From contig JAHQRK010000007.1 in the NCBI GenBank assembly GCA_019828595.1, positions 1,116,001 through 1,180,000 of the forward strand: a DNA stretch of 64,000 bases, given 5' to 3'. A program made the translations under genes and the position numbers. A model generated the notes under the pieces. It was not told the DNA's origin, made no database searches, and saw only the letters and a list, made by a program, of their open reading frames with translations. This document shows, in pieces, positions 30,094-39,528 of the stretch. This DNA is from Aphanomyces cochlioides. Taxonomy: Eukaryota > Oomycota > Saprolegniomycetes > Saprolegniales > Verrucalvaceae. Each line of letters starts with the position of its first letter. The stretch's first letter is position 1.

Positions 30094-31313
30094 ATGAGAG
30101 CGTGGAGTTTGCTCGTGTCTGTCGCTGGCTTGTTTTCAGCTCGTGGACAAACCATTTCGTCCGATCCGTCGAGCTATACGTGCAAGCAATTCACCGACCC
30201 GGCAAGTCCATTCCGTCCATTCCTCCTCGAGTTGACATCCAAAGAGAGTTTGAACAACGCCGCGCGGCTCGTGCCATCTTTGTGGTCCTCTTGCATTGGT
30301 TCACTCGACCCGACAAGTGTGAAATATGCCATCGCCAAGGCATTGACCACCGAGCCAAGCATCGGCGCCGGGCTTGCTCCAGTGGCTCTGGAAAACAAAC
30401 GAGTCGCCGCCTGTCTTGCGTGAGTGGCCCAAGAATGGCACCACGACGACAACTCGACCTGCAAGATCTCTCACTGCGGCGTCAGACTTGCTCAATATCA
30501 CCGAGGCGGACATCGCTTCCTTCTGTACTCCAGTCGCTCACGGTCTCGTTCCTTGTGCGGCCAACTATCTCTTTCCTGGGCTCTTCAAACTCATCACGGC
30601 AAATCCATGCTGCAACGTCATGGCTCAAGATATTCAAGGGAAATATCAAGAGGCTGTCGGCGCTCCACCGCTAGAGTTTGCCCCAGAGCTGCTCTCACAA
30701 GCTGCAAACATTGTCTGTTCGATTCAAACGCCAGGGTTCTTCGGCGCTGCCAACCAAACGTGCGGCCTGACGCCAACGTAACGTTTGACCGCATTCGGAC
30801 TGCCATGCAGATTCCCAACGATCAAGGCTGCGCTGCAGTTCTCGGTGACGCGACCACGACGACGAAAGGCGAGAGCGTCGTGAATGTGTTTGCCAAGCCA
30901 GTCGTTCCTGGCTCGTGCGTGAAACCCGTGGATGACTTCCTGGCACAAGTTCCTTTCATTGACACTGTGACTTGGAACGGCGTGAGGTTCCGAGACTTGT
31001 TTGACGATGGTAAATGCGTCAATGGCACGACAATCAACCAAGCCATGGTCGTAGGATTTTCCAAGAGCGAGTCGACTTGTTTTACCGTCTCATGAAACCT
31101 GACGAAGTAGCACCAATGTGCATCCATTTTGCCAACGGTGGCGTTGGCAAATGTGCGTTCAACGAAGCAACCAAAGATGCTGCACCGCCAGCGAAGAATT
31201 CAACCACGTCCAAGACAACAGCGATACCAACGACAACTCCCAAATCATCGATTGACCTCGCATCGACGTTCTTGCTTGTTTCAACGATGGCTGTCGTTGG
31301 TTTTGCGTGGTAG
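30094..31313 (+). pseudogene. Secreted Cys-rich protein, array copy 4, frameshifted
   Basis: Full length in outline: ATG 30094, signal peptide (MRAWSLLVSVAGLFSARG), SSCIGSLDPTSV, then a shift near 30360. ITANPCCNVMAQ and NQTCGL follow in a second frame. A third frame, from about 30780, carries QIPNDQGCAAV, VPGSCVKPVDDF and DGKCVNGTTI. A last shift near 31070 leads to CIHFANGGVGKC, the TTKTTAIPTTTPKSS-type stalk and the hydrophobic tail ending at TAG 31311. Part of the NQTCG-PNDQGC interval is missing. No GT..AG pairs convincingly explain the shifts, so I call a pseudogene. Confidence 0.72.
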
Positions 31314-31920
31314 ACTTTGAATCGACATCGAGAAATTTGGTATCTCCTTGACAAAGACGAATCCCTCGACGGGTTATGACATGACAATCCCTTGACCAGT
31401 GTCAACGAGATCTCTTTCTTGGCGCAGGGAGTCCATGCCGTTTTCTCGTTTGGAGAAGACAAGCCTTAATCTGTGCGGACGACGTGAGACCCTCCATCGA
31501 GACCATTGCGCTCGAGGGCCAACGTACACCGCACAGGGGTTTTGTTAAATCTTCAGACATCAGAAAGTAAACCGAAAGGTGATACCGTCACCCTGATGAG
31601 GCCTGCTGGCCACACATGACAAAGCATGACGCTTTCATCCTTTCTGGCCATGGAAACAGTCCCATTTCTATGACCTAACGCAGCCTGTCTCGCACCTGTT
31701 TGTTGCCTCGTTCTGGCCGATGTGATCTGACAACGTGGACATAACTCCTGGAGCCCATGAAGCGGTCGAATATTGCCTTTCGAGTTGGACACCCAGTGGA
31801 GATTCGTGTCCAGCTCAAATTTTGACCATTGTCGTCATGTGCAGTGGTGCATCGAATCTCTTCCCTTCTTGTCCTCTTGTATGTTGATCGGAGTGGCATT
31901 TTTCAATTTGCTCCGCAGTG
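31314..31920 (-). pseudogene. Opposite-strand relic upstream of array copy 5
   Basis: Minus-strand sequence around 31675-31830 includes ELDTNLHWVSNSK and CPRCQITSAR, with similarity to the relic before copy 4. No complete frame remains. Interpreted as part of the duplicated unit. Confidence 0.38.
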
Positions 31921-33121
31921 ATGAGAGCCTTGAGCTTGCTTGTGTCCATCGCTGGCTTGGTTTCAATTGCAGCGTCAACATGTCCTCCTTGGGATAAGTC
32001 AACGAGATTCGAGCGATGGCCGAAATCTTGGTCCATTTGCTTGGACTCGCTCGACTCGACGACGTTGCAATATGTCCTCGCGCGGGAGTTTACCACCAAG
32101 CCCATCTGTAAGGACACCGCGCCGTTCTTGTCCATGCTGTATTTCGGAGAGGACATATCGACAGAAATCTTGACTGCATGGTTCAAACAAGCCAACGCAA
32201 CGAGAGCTCCACGGACGAGATCTCTCGAGGTGTCAGACTTGCTTGACGACGTTGATCTTCACGACTCGCTAAACATTACCAAGGCAAACGGCGCCACGTT
32301 TTGCAATCCATTCCTTGGGTCCCTCGTCCCCTGTGCGACCGACCACCTCATCCTCGAGGTCTTCGAGCTCATCACGGCAAATCCATGCTGCAACGATCTC
32401 TGATTTTCAGCAGGCCGCCGGCACTTCACCACAAGAGTTTGTCACCAAGCTGCTCTCCCATGCAGCAAACATTGCCTGCTCCATTCAAACGCCAGGGTTT
32501 CATGGCGCTGTCAACCAAACGTGTGGCGCTGCGTGGATGCGAAGTCTCAATTACCACTACGACGATGGAAACGTAACTTTTGACCGCTACCAGACCATGG
32601 CGCAGATTCCCAACGACCAAGGCTGCGCGGCAGCTCTCGGCGATTCAATTACGACGGCCAATGGCTTCAAGATGGCGCATGTGTTTGCCAAGCCTGGAGT
32701 TCCTGGCTCGTGTGTGAAACCCGTGAACGATCTCTTGACGTGGCTACGACAGATATATTACCATATCTCGCAAACTCGAATGCATAACGCTTCGAGATTT
32801 TTTTGACGATGGCAAATGCGTCAATGGCACGGCAATCAATCAAGCTATGGCCGAGGCATGGGCGGGCGACGAACTTACAGGCTTTTAACTCGAAATTGGG
32901 ACGAAACCAGAAGAATTGGCGCGGCTGTGCTTCCACTTTACCAACGGTGGGTTTGCCAAGTGTGCGTTCAACGAGACAATCAAAGAAGCTGTGCGGCTGG
33001 AGAAGATGCAATCACGTTGACGGCAACAGTGACTCCATCGACAACTCCTAAATCGTCGGTGGGCCTCGCAACGATGTCTTTGTTTGTCTCGACGATGGTT
33101 GTTGCTGCCCTTGCGCAGTAG
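31921..33121 (+). pseudogene. Secreted Cys-rich protein, array copy 5, frameshifted
   Basis: Starts at ATG 31921 (MRALSLLVSIAGLVS...), with LDSLDSTTLQYVL and LVPCATDH up to NPCCNDL and a TGA near 32401. The next frame gives SPQEFVTKLL, CSIQTPGFHG, NQTCGAAW, QIPNDQGCAA and VPGSCVKPVNDL. It breaks again near 32800 before DDGKCVNGTAI, and once more before CFHFTNGGFAKC and the TPSTTPKSS stalk with hydrophobic tail, stop 33119-33121. Part of the N-terminal region (between the signal peptide and the FERWPKSW segment) is also shortened. At least three lesions. Confidence 0.72.
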
Positions 33122-34348
33122 ACCTCCATCATCCTTTCAATCAGCATGTTGGGCATACCAGAAGAGGGCTTTCAGTTGGAGCATTAATCTCCATGGTATG
33201 AACAAAATAGTACATCGTCTTCCTGTCGACATGCCTGGCGTGATCGCTTGCAATCCACAAGATCACATTTGGCCTAAAAAAAAAGTCTCAGGAGTTCCGT
33301 CAATACTGTTGGCATCCTCGTCCCGTGCACTCTGTTGAGCCCCCCTCATCTCTAAACCACCTCCAAGTCGCCCTCCTTTCATAGTCGTCGCATCTTGCTT
33401 TACTTGGGGGAAGAAGAGTCAATAGCGCAATGGATGAGAGGATCATCAGGGCATGAACGATCAACTTGGCCAGCGAATCTCCAATTGAGGGGGCAGGAAT
33501 AGGCTGTCTGTCCAACGCTGCTCACTCTCGTCACTCATAATGTTAGCGAACACATTGGAGACAAATGCAACGTTTCTCCATCTCGGTCATGAAAATTTCT
33601 CGAAATGGATGATGAAAGAATCACATCCATGTAAATTTCGAGTCATGATGCATTGGTAAACCACGGCAGTGCGCACCAAAATATATCACATATTCAAAGA
33701 ACTGGCCCCCCCCCACTATTCCTCCGTCAATTGAATCAACTTGAAAGTCTCCCTTGAATAGAATAGTTCTCAATCCTTCTCTCCCTTCCATTCCCCTCAC
33801 TTTCTGTCCTCTCTTTCGACGATGTTAAGATCAAAGCATAATATGATTGGCTAAAATTAAATGTTTTTGATCATTTTGATTGGATAATTTACTCAGAGAA
33901 GTTCAGCATGGTGGAACGAGGGCGTGAACAGTCAGTAAGCGAGCATGCTCCGCACGTGAAAAGCATTCAATTGCCTCCAGAGTGAGATTGAAAGAAATGG
34001 ACATCCCGCGATTCGTTGAAACGTTAGCGGAAGACTCACAATCGTGCGATGTTCAATGTTACCTCTGAAAATTAATAACTTATTTCGAAGGTCGGGGGTG
34101 ATTTGTGGGGTGCAGGGATCATTCTTGAAGTCGCCGAAGGAAGCACGGGGAAGACAAGAATGATAGCGCCAATAGACACACTCAAGTCCATTGATTCCTT
34201 CCTGGGGAATAGCTCTTTGATCGCTCTTCGCTTTTGTTCCCGAGTGTTCGTGTTCGATATTTTTCAAACGTCACTCGTGAGTCACATTCAAGAATGTATG
34301 TCATTTTGATCAACATTGCTCATTTTCCATCTGATCTGCTGGTACACA
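33122..34348. other. Intergenic, upstream of second kinase
   Basis: No supported gene. GATTGG elements near 33846 and 33878 lie about 470-500 bp upstream of the kinase start. An eleven-C stretch occurs near 33705-33716. Otherwise nothing is seen. Confidence 0.42.
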
Positions 34349-36738
34349 ATGGACGCGGCGGCGGTCCGACGCCAGATTTCGCTCGATTCGTGGCTTGGCC
34401 CTCGTGATCCGCGGTCATATCGACGGCTTTTTGTCTACTTTGTCTTAAATTGGCTCTTCTCTATCAGTATTTGGCTCTATGTTGCCTTGAGTCTCGTGGT
34501 CAGCGTTGCATTCGGTGCATTGCTCTATCTCTTTCGTGGACCCCTCCGTCGTCGTCGCCTGGCGTACAAGGCGATGGCATGTCTGTGGAACCAAGAAGTT
34601 TTCCTCGCGAATCTTGTGCTCCCAGCAAGAATTTCCATGATGAAAATATCCCATTGGGACGTCACGCGAGAGTCCATCTACCTCTCAGCCATCTACTTCG
34701 TCGTGTGGAAAGCTTGCCTGGGATTTTTGGTCTTTAGTCTACCGCTCCTTTACTTTGCAATTGACTCGACGAGCCTCCGTATCTTGAATATCGACGTCGA
34801 CGTGCTTATATCTACCATGAACGTGCATCCCATTGTGCTCCGACTTGCTTTTGTTGCCTACTTCCTCATTTGTCTTTGGGCGTGCGAAATCAAGCTCGCA
34901 TTCATGGTTCATGTGTCTGCATCGACGTATTCACATGTCTTCGAAGCATGTGTCCTCTTTCGCGAGAGTCTTCAGTCAAATTTCCCAGCTGAGCCTTTGC
35001 AGCCACCGATTGGTGGCGACCAACCCACCGCTGACGTCTTGACCACTTATTCCCGTGTGACGTCTGGCCGCACTGCGATTGCAGACACACGATCCCCTAT
35101 GGTCATTTACACGAAGTCACCGATGCCCTCCACACAAATAGAGTCGCCCGAGCAAGAAGATCATATCGCAATTGACCTCGTGCCATCCAAGAAAGCGCTT
35201 CAACCTGCTGTGCGTGTCAAGGCAGTGTACGACCGTATGAGTCCTCCACCTTCGCCGCAGTACTCGATGCTTACTCCTCCTATCGCTCCAGGAGTGAGTC
35301 GTGCAGTTCCAGTCGCAGTAGAAGATGCGCATTTTGCAATGTACGGCCCACCTTGCGTTGGTACCGAGGCTTTCTCGCTCCACTTGTGGGCATTTTCAGC
35401 ACAGCAGCGAGAAACCATGGACGAAATCGCAAGAGAAACCTCCAACCATTCGGCAATCTCGCGAGAAAACCTCTTGAAACAAGTCGCCCATGGCAGTTTA
35501 GTCCATGCGACGTTGGAAGTCCCTCAAGGTTTTGATCTACTCACGGAAACGCCAACGCAATCCATGGTAGGTATTTCTGACAACGGGGCATTACTGGTCT
35601 TGTAGACTTGGACAGGAGACATCGAAAGCTTGTCGTTTGCCCTCCAACGTGCCTCGGATGCCGAGATAACTGGCCACGTTTTGTTCAAATGCACGTTGGT
35701 CGTCGGTGCCAAAGTACTCACGATGCGAACCTTTGTGTTGGTTGCTCCTGAAGCTGCCAACGAAGACGTTCACTTGCTTGAGAGTTCATTTGAGGAACTC
35801 GACAAGTCCTACCAAGAGATTCCGTACACTTCGCTGCAAATCCACGAGTGGATTGGCTCTGGAGCGGGCGGCGATGCCTACCGTGCAACTTATGAAGGCG
35901 AAGAAGTCGTTGTCAAGACGATCCGTGCGAGTGAATTTGGAACTTCGGGGGATGTCATTCAACAAGCTTTTCAACATGAAGCTGCGGTGCTCAACCGATT
36001 TGGCCATCATCCCAATATGGTTCCATTCGTTGGAGCTTGCACTGATCCATCCTTCCCTCTGGGTATTGTCACAACGTACATGCAGCATGGATCGCTGGAA
36101 ACGCATTGTCAAGAAAAGAGCCTCAGCATTATGGAAAAAGAACTCATTCTAGCTGATGTCGCTGCTGCCACTTGGACAATTCACGACAGCGGCTTTGTCC
36201 ACCGGGATTTAGCAGCTAGGAATTGTCTCGTGGATGCAAACCACCGGGGCGTACTAAGTGACTTTGGTATGTGTCGCCAAGTTGGTGCAGTCGGTGGTGG
36301 CTTTGTGCATCATGGAAGCAGCGGGCCTCTTAAATACATGGCCCCTGAAACCTTAGCACCACCGCATGGATTCACAGCCAAATCGGACGTGTATGCATTT
36401 GGGTAAGGTGCTTAAACTTGCATGGAGCTAACTCTTTGTTGCGTTGTAGCGTATTGGTGTGGGAAACGTTGTTCGAAACAAAACCATTTGCAAATTTGAC
36501 CCCGCTCCAAGCAGCCGTGCGTGTACTTGAAGGAGATCGACTGCCTCTTGTTGATCTCGATGAACGATACAAAACGCTCCTCTCGGCATGCTTTCAAGAA
36601 AACCCAACCCATCGCCCCACGATGCAGCACATCTATCACACGCTTCGATCGCGAGATGCGAGTGTGCCTCGATGGGATACCGAGAGATTCGAAGCAACCA
36701 ATATCTCAAGGCGGACAAGGAGGGAACTTTCCGGCTGA
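34349..36738 (+). CDS. Transmembrane TKL protein kinase, paralogue of the 4550 gene
   Basis: Exons 34349-35566, 35606-36402, 36450-36738 (introns 39 and 47 nt); 2304 nt, 767 residues. The splice at 35566/35606 restores SMTWTGDIESLSF, matching TMTWRADVDTIAF of the other kinase, and that at 36402/36450 restores AFGVLVWET. Three hydrophobic blocks lie in the first 195 residues, followed by a Ser/Pro linker (SPPPSPQYS) and a beta-rich segment. The kinase domain (about 495-755) has GSGAGGDAY, VVVKTI, HRDLAARNC, SDFGMCR and APETLAPP. In the activation start the usual D-F-G is intact; the glycine loop is GSGAGG. Likely a membrane receptor-like or stress kinase. Confidence 0.87.
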
Positions 36739-37697
36739 TCTTCCTTTTCTTGCGTCGTTTGTTCGTTTCCAAGATGATGTCGTCATTTCGTGTTATTGTG
36801 AATTTCATTGAAATTTATATTTTGCTGTTTGATTTGCGGAATTTGTTGATGAGAAATCCCCCACGCTTTTTCAAATTCGTCATGTCAGAAGTCCTGCCGA
36901 CGTTGCCGCCTCAAGCTGGATCAATTCCGTCAACGCACCTCTGCGCGTGAACAGCGTCCCTAAAAGTGACGCTGACCAAGGCTTTCATTCGATAAAGATG
37001 AGAAAGAACGTGACAGTGAATTGTGCCGGTCGTGCCAAACGATTTGGAAACAAGGCGTCTCAATCATATCGCACCCATGATCGGTGAACACCACCACGTT
37101 TAGCATGTATTTTTTCGCTCGCGGTGTCATCTCTCTTAAGAGATCATCGAGTTGCGTTGGGCGACAGACTGTAGCCTACAGTATGGCATCTCTTGTTGAT
37201 ACACTCCTTGTCATATTCACTTGTACATTCAGTGTAAACCTCGAACAAGCGTTCTACTATTATAGTCTTTCATGCCACATCGCGCACACAGAATGTTGTA
37301 TTCTTCACAAAATCAATGCCCAAGCTGAGATAAATGGGATTGCCATCATCTTCGCGGGGTCTCCTCGCAGTTCGTCTCAACCACGAGTCAGTCGTCGCTT
37401 GTTCGCTTGTCGTTGATTCGTTTTTCCCACAAATTTTTAAAAAGTATTTTCGATTTTATGAATTTGAGAGAAATGATTGGCTGCTGTATAACCCGCGAGA
37501 TGAAATTCAAACAATTTGAATTTTGATGGAATTGCACTCGTTTACCGCCATCTGATCCTTTTTTTCAATATTGAATATATAAATATTTGATATTAGAATT
37601 TTAAGACAAAATATTTACTTTCGTTGAAAAAATATATGTACAATTTGATTGGTGGAATTTTCGATCCAAGAGAGTTCCGCGCACTTTTCATTTCGCC
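36739..37697. other. Intergenic, AT-rich, promoter of DUF7726-like gene
   Basis: No supported gene in 959 bp. GATTGGCTG near 37475 and GATTGGTGG near 37637 lie 220 and 60 bp upstream of the next start, in the CCAAT-box orientation and spacing seen before other genes here. Confidence 0.45.
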
Positions 37698-38561
37698 ATG
37701 ACCGGACCTGTTGCAGCCGTAGTGAATCCATCGCCAACCAACTCGTTGCCGCATCCGATTGTCATCATCAGCTCGTCGGCATCGATCCAACGCATGTTGG
37801 GTGCAACCAATGACCGTCCAGCAGCAACGGAGCCGCCGTCCGATGAAGACGAAGACGAACGCGACGAAAGATTGAGTCAGAAATGGTCATGCCAAACGAT
37901 TCGAGGAAAGATCAACCGATTCCTCGCGACCAAGGAAATGACACAAACGGCTTTCCTTAAAGAAATTAGTGCAAACAGCAATTCGTTTCAGCGATTCATG
38001 AAACTCAAGGGACCATTCGGAGGCAGTCAGAATTCAACGTACTGGGGAGCTTTGCGCTTCTTCGATGAGCGAGAGAAGGAAGCGAAAAAAGCCAAAGCTT
38101 CTGGTACCAACAAGCGCAAAAAAGCAAGCAAAGGTGATGATGAAGAGTCCCCTGCAGCCAAGAAGAAAAAGTTTGCGGAGCGCCTGAAGGAAATCGATGC
38201 TGTCGTATTGCCAGAAAACCTCAAAGTCTACGACGATTGCGATGTTGTGCGAGGCCACATTCAAGAATTTCTTTTGACAAAAGTGATGCCTCAGACAGAA
38301 TTTGCGAAGTACTTGAATGTCTCGCTGGCGGCTTTGCACAAGTATTTGGCTCGCAAGGGCAAGCGTGAAGGCGTTGGAATTGTATACAAAGCTGCCTACT
38401 TTTTCTTCGAGAAGAAGCGCATTTTGGATGGAGTTCCCAAGACAGCCAAGCGCAAGAAGATTGAAGAGACTATGCCCCAGGGCTATTCCCTCGAGCGAGA
38501 CCCGACACACTGCTGGGTATACGTTGGAAAAGATCGTAGTAGATCGCTAGGTACAAGCTGA
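37698..38561 (+). CDS. DUF7726-like nuclear protein with two helical repeats
   Basis: 287 residues, single exon, ATG 37698. Two similar segments are visible: about 60-125 (WSCQTIRGKINRFLATKEM, TQTAFLKEI, SFQRFMKLKGPF, YWGALRFFDERE) and about 175-245 (YDDCDVVRGHIQEFLLTKVM, TEFAKYLNV, ALHKYLARKGK, YKAAYFFFEKKR). The pattern C-x2-(V/I)R-x-(K/H)I-x-(R/E)FL...(M/T)-x-Q-(T)-x-F with FF(D/E) at the end matches what I remember of DUF7726, a helix-turn-helix-like domain usually seen once or twice. Lys-rich patches (KKAKASGTNKRKKASK, AAKKKKF) are likely nuclear signals. It converges on the heat-shock-factor gene with 42 bp between stops. Confidence 0.75.
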   Translation: MTGPVAAVVNPSPTNSLPHPIVIISSSASIQRMLGATNDRPAATEPPSDEDEDERDERLSQKWSCQTIRGKINRFLATKEMTQTAFLKEISANSNSFQRFMKLKGPFGGSQNSTYWGALRFFDEREKEAKKAKASGTNKRKKASKGDDEESPAAKKKKFAERLKEIDAVVLPENLKVYDDCDVVRGHIQEFLLTKVMPQTEFAKYLNVSLAALHKYLARKGKREGVGIVYKAAYFFFEKKRILDGVPKTAKRKKIEETMPQGYSLERDPTHCWVYVGKDRSRSLGTS

Positions 38562-38603
38562 TTGGTATGATATTAAAATTAGGAACGTAGGTAGACAAGG
38601 AAG

Positions 38604-39428
38604 CTAATAGTACCAAATCGAAGATGCATCAGCAGGTTGTGGCATTTGATTGAGCTGTCGGCTGTTGTTTTGGTCAAACATTGCAACCGACCGGTGGTAG
38701 TGGTGCATGGGAGTATGGATGAAATGGACTTGCTCCATGAGCTGCGACATATTTGTAGGATGGAGTGGCGGGACATCTTGATGCAAGAAAGTCTGGCGGG
38801 GCGTCATGTTGGGGAGTCCTGCCATGGGAACTTTGACATCGACTTGGAATGGTGTGTGTCGCATGGCATTCGTCGCTGCCATGGGCGTAGAAGGGTCCGA
38901 CGGCCACGCAGGAAACGCTGAAGCTAGTGTCTTGGGCATGTTTCGCCTTGCATTGATGCGCTCGGGGCGATTCTTTCGCTTGATGTAGCACATGCGATCC
39001 GGTCGATGCTTGGTGAACTCTGGGTGTGAAAAGGTGCAGATGTTGGTTTGGGATTTCGTCCACTTGCGAAAGCCAAAGTAGTTGAGTTGGCGCTGGAAGC
39101 TCGCGTAATTGGAATGTTTGAAGTATTTGGGGAGAACCACAGTCGCGACCGCTGCCATGTCAAGGATTTGAATCGACGTGCCGTCCCCCGCCCATGAGAT
39201 TATGGTCGGATCTTCGCATTCTAGGATCTGAAAGAGATAGCGAAGAAACTTGGGCACCCCGACTTTGCGCTGCTTAACTGGCTTTGATTTGGTCGAGTCG
39301 TGAACTTCAGCCACTGGATGGTGGAGCGCCATACGCCTTGGCTCTTTTGACTCAAATGAGGAACTGAAATCTTCTCGCAGGTTTCGCATCTCGCATGGAA
39401 CTGTCACCCAACCCCCTCCTTCTGCCAT
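38604..39428 (-). CDS. Heat-shock-factor-type DNA-binding protein
   Basis: 274 residues, single exon, ATG 39428. Residues about 55-150 form an HSF DNA-binding domain: VPKFLRYLFQIL, IISWAGDGTSIQI, LPKYFKHSNYASFQRQLNYFGFRK (recognition helix region) and FSHPEFTKHRPD. HSF-type domains are expanded in oomycetes and many lack the trimerisation coiled coil; none is obvious here. The C-terminal 120 residues are rich in Pro, Met and His without a clear motif. A transcription-factor role is inferred from the domain. The gene lies 100 bp downstream of the PTEN gene's stop on the same strand. Confidence 0.88.
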   Translation of the reverse strand: MAEGGGWVTVPCEMRNLREDFSSSFESKEPRRMALHHPVAEVHDSTKSKPVKQRKVGVPKFLRYLFQILECEDPTIISWAGDGTSIQILDMAAVATVVLPKYFKHSNYASFQRQLNYFGFRKWTKSQTNICTFSHPEFTKHRPDRMCYIKRKNRPERINARRNMPKTLASAFPAWPSDPSTPMAATNAMRHTPFQVDVKVPMAGLPNMTPRQTFLHQDVPPLHPTNMSQLMEQVHFIHTPMHHYHRSVAMFDQNNSRQLNQMPQPADASSIWYY

Positions 39429-39528
39429 ACAATCTTGCAGTCACGTCACGAAACGGCCGAAACGGTCGCCTTCAATGTATTTATAGGTGAAACCAACGAC
39501 CGCCGCTGGATTAGCTTATAAATACACT

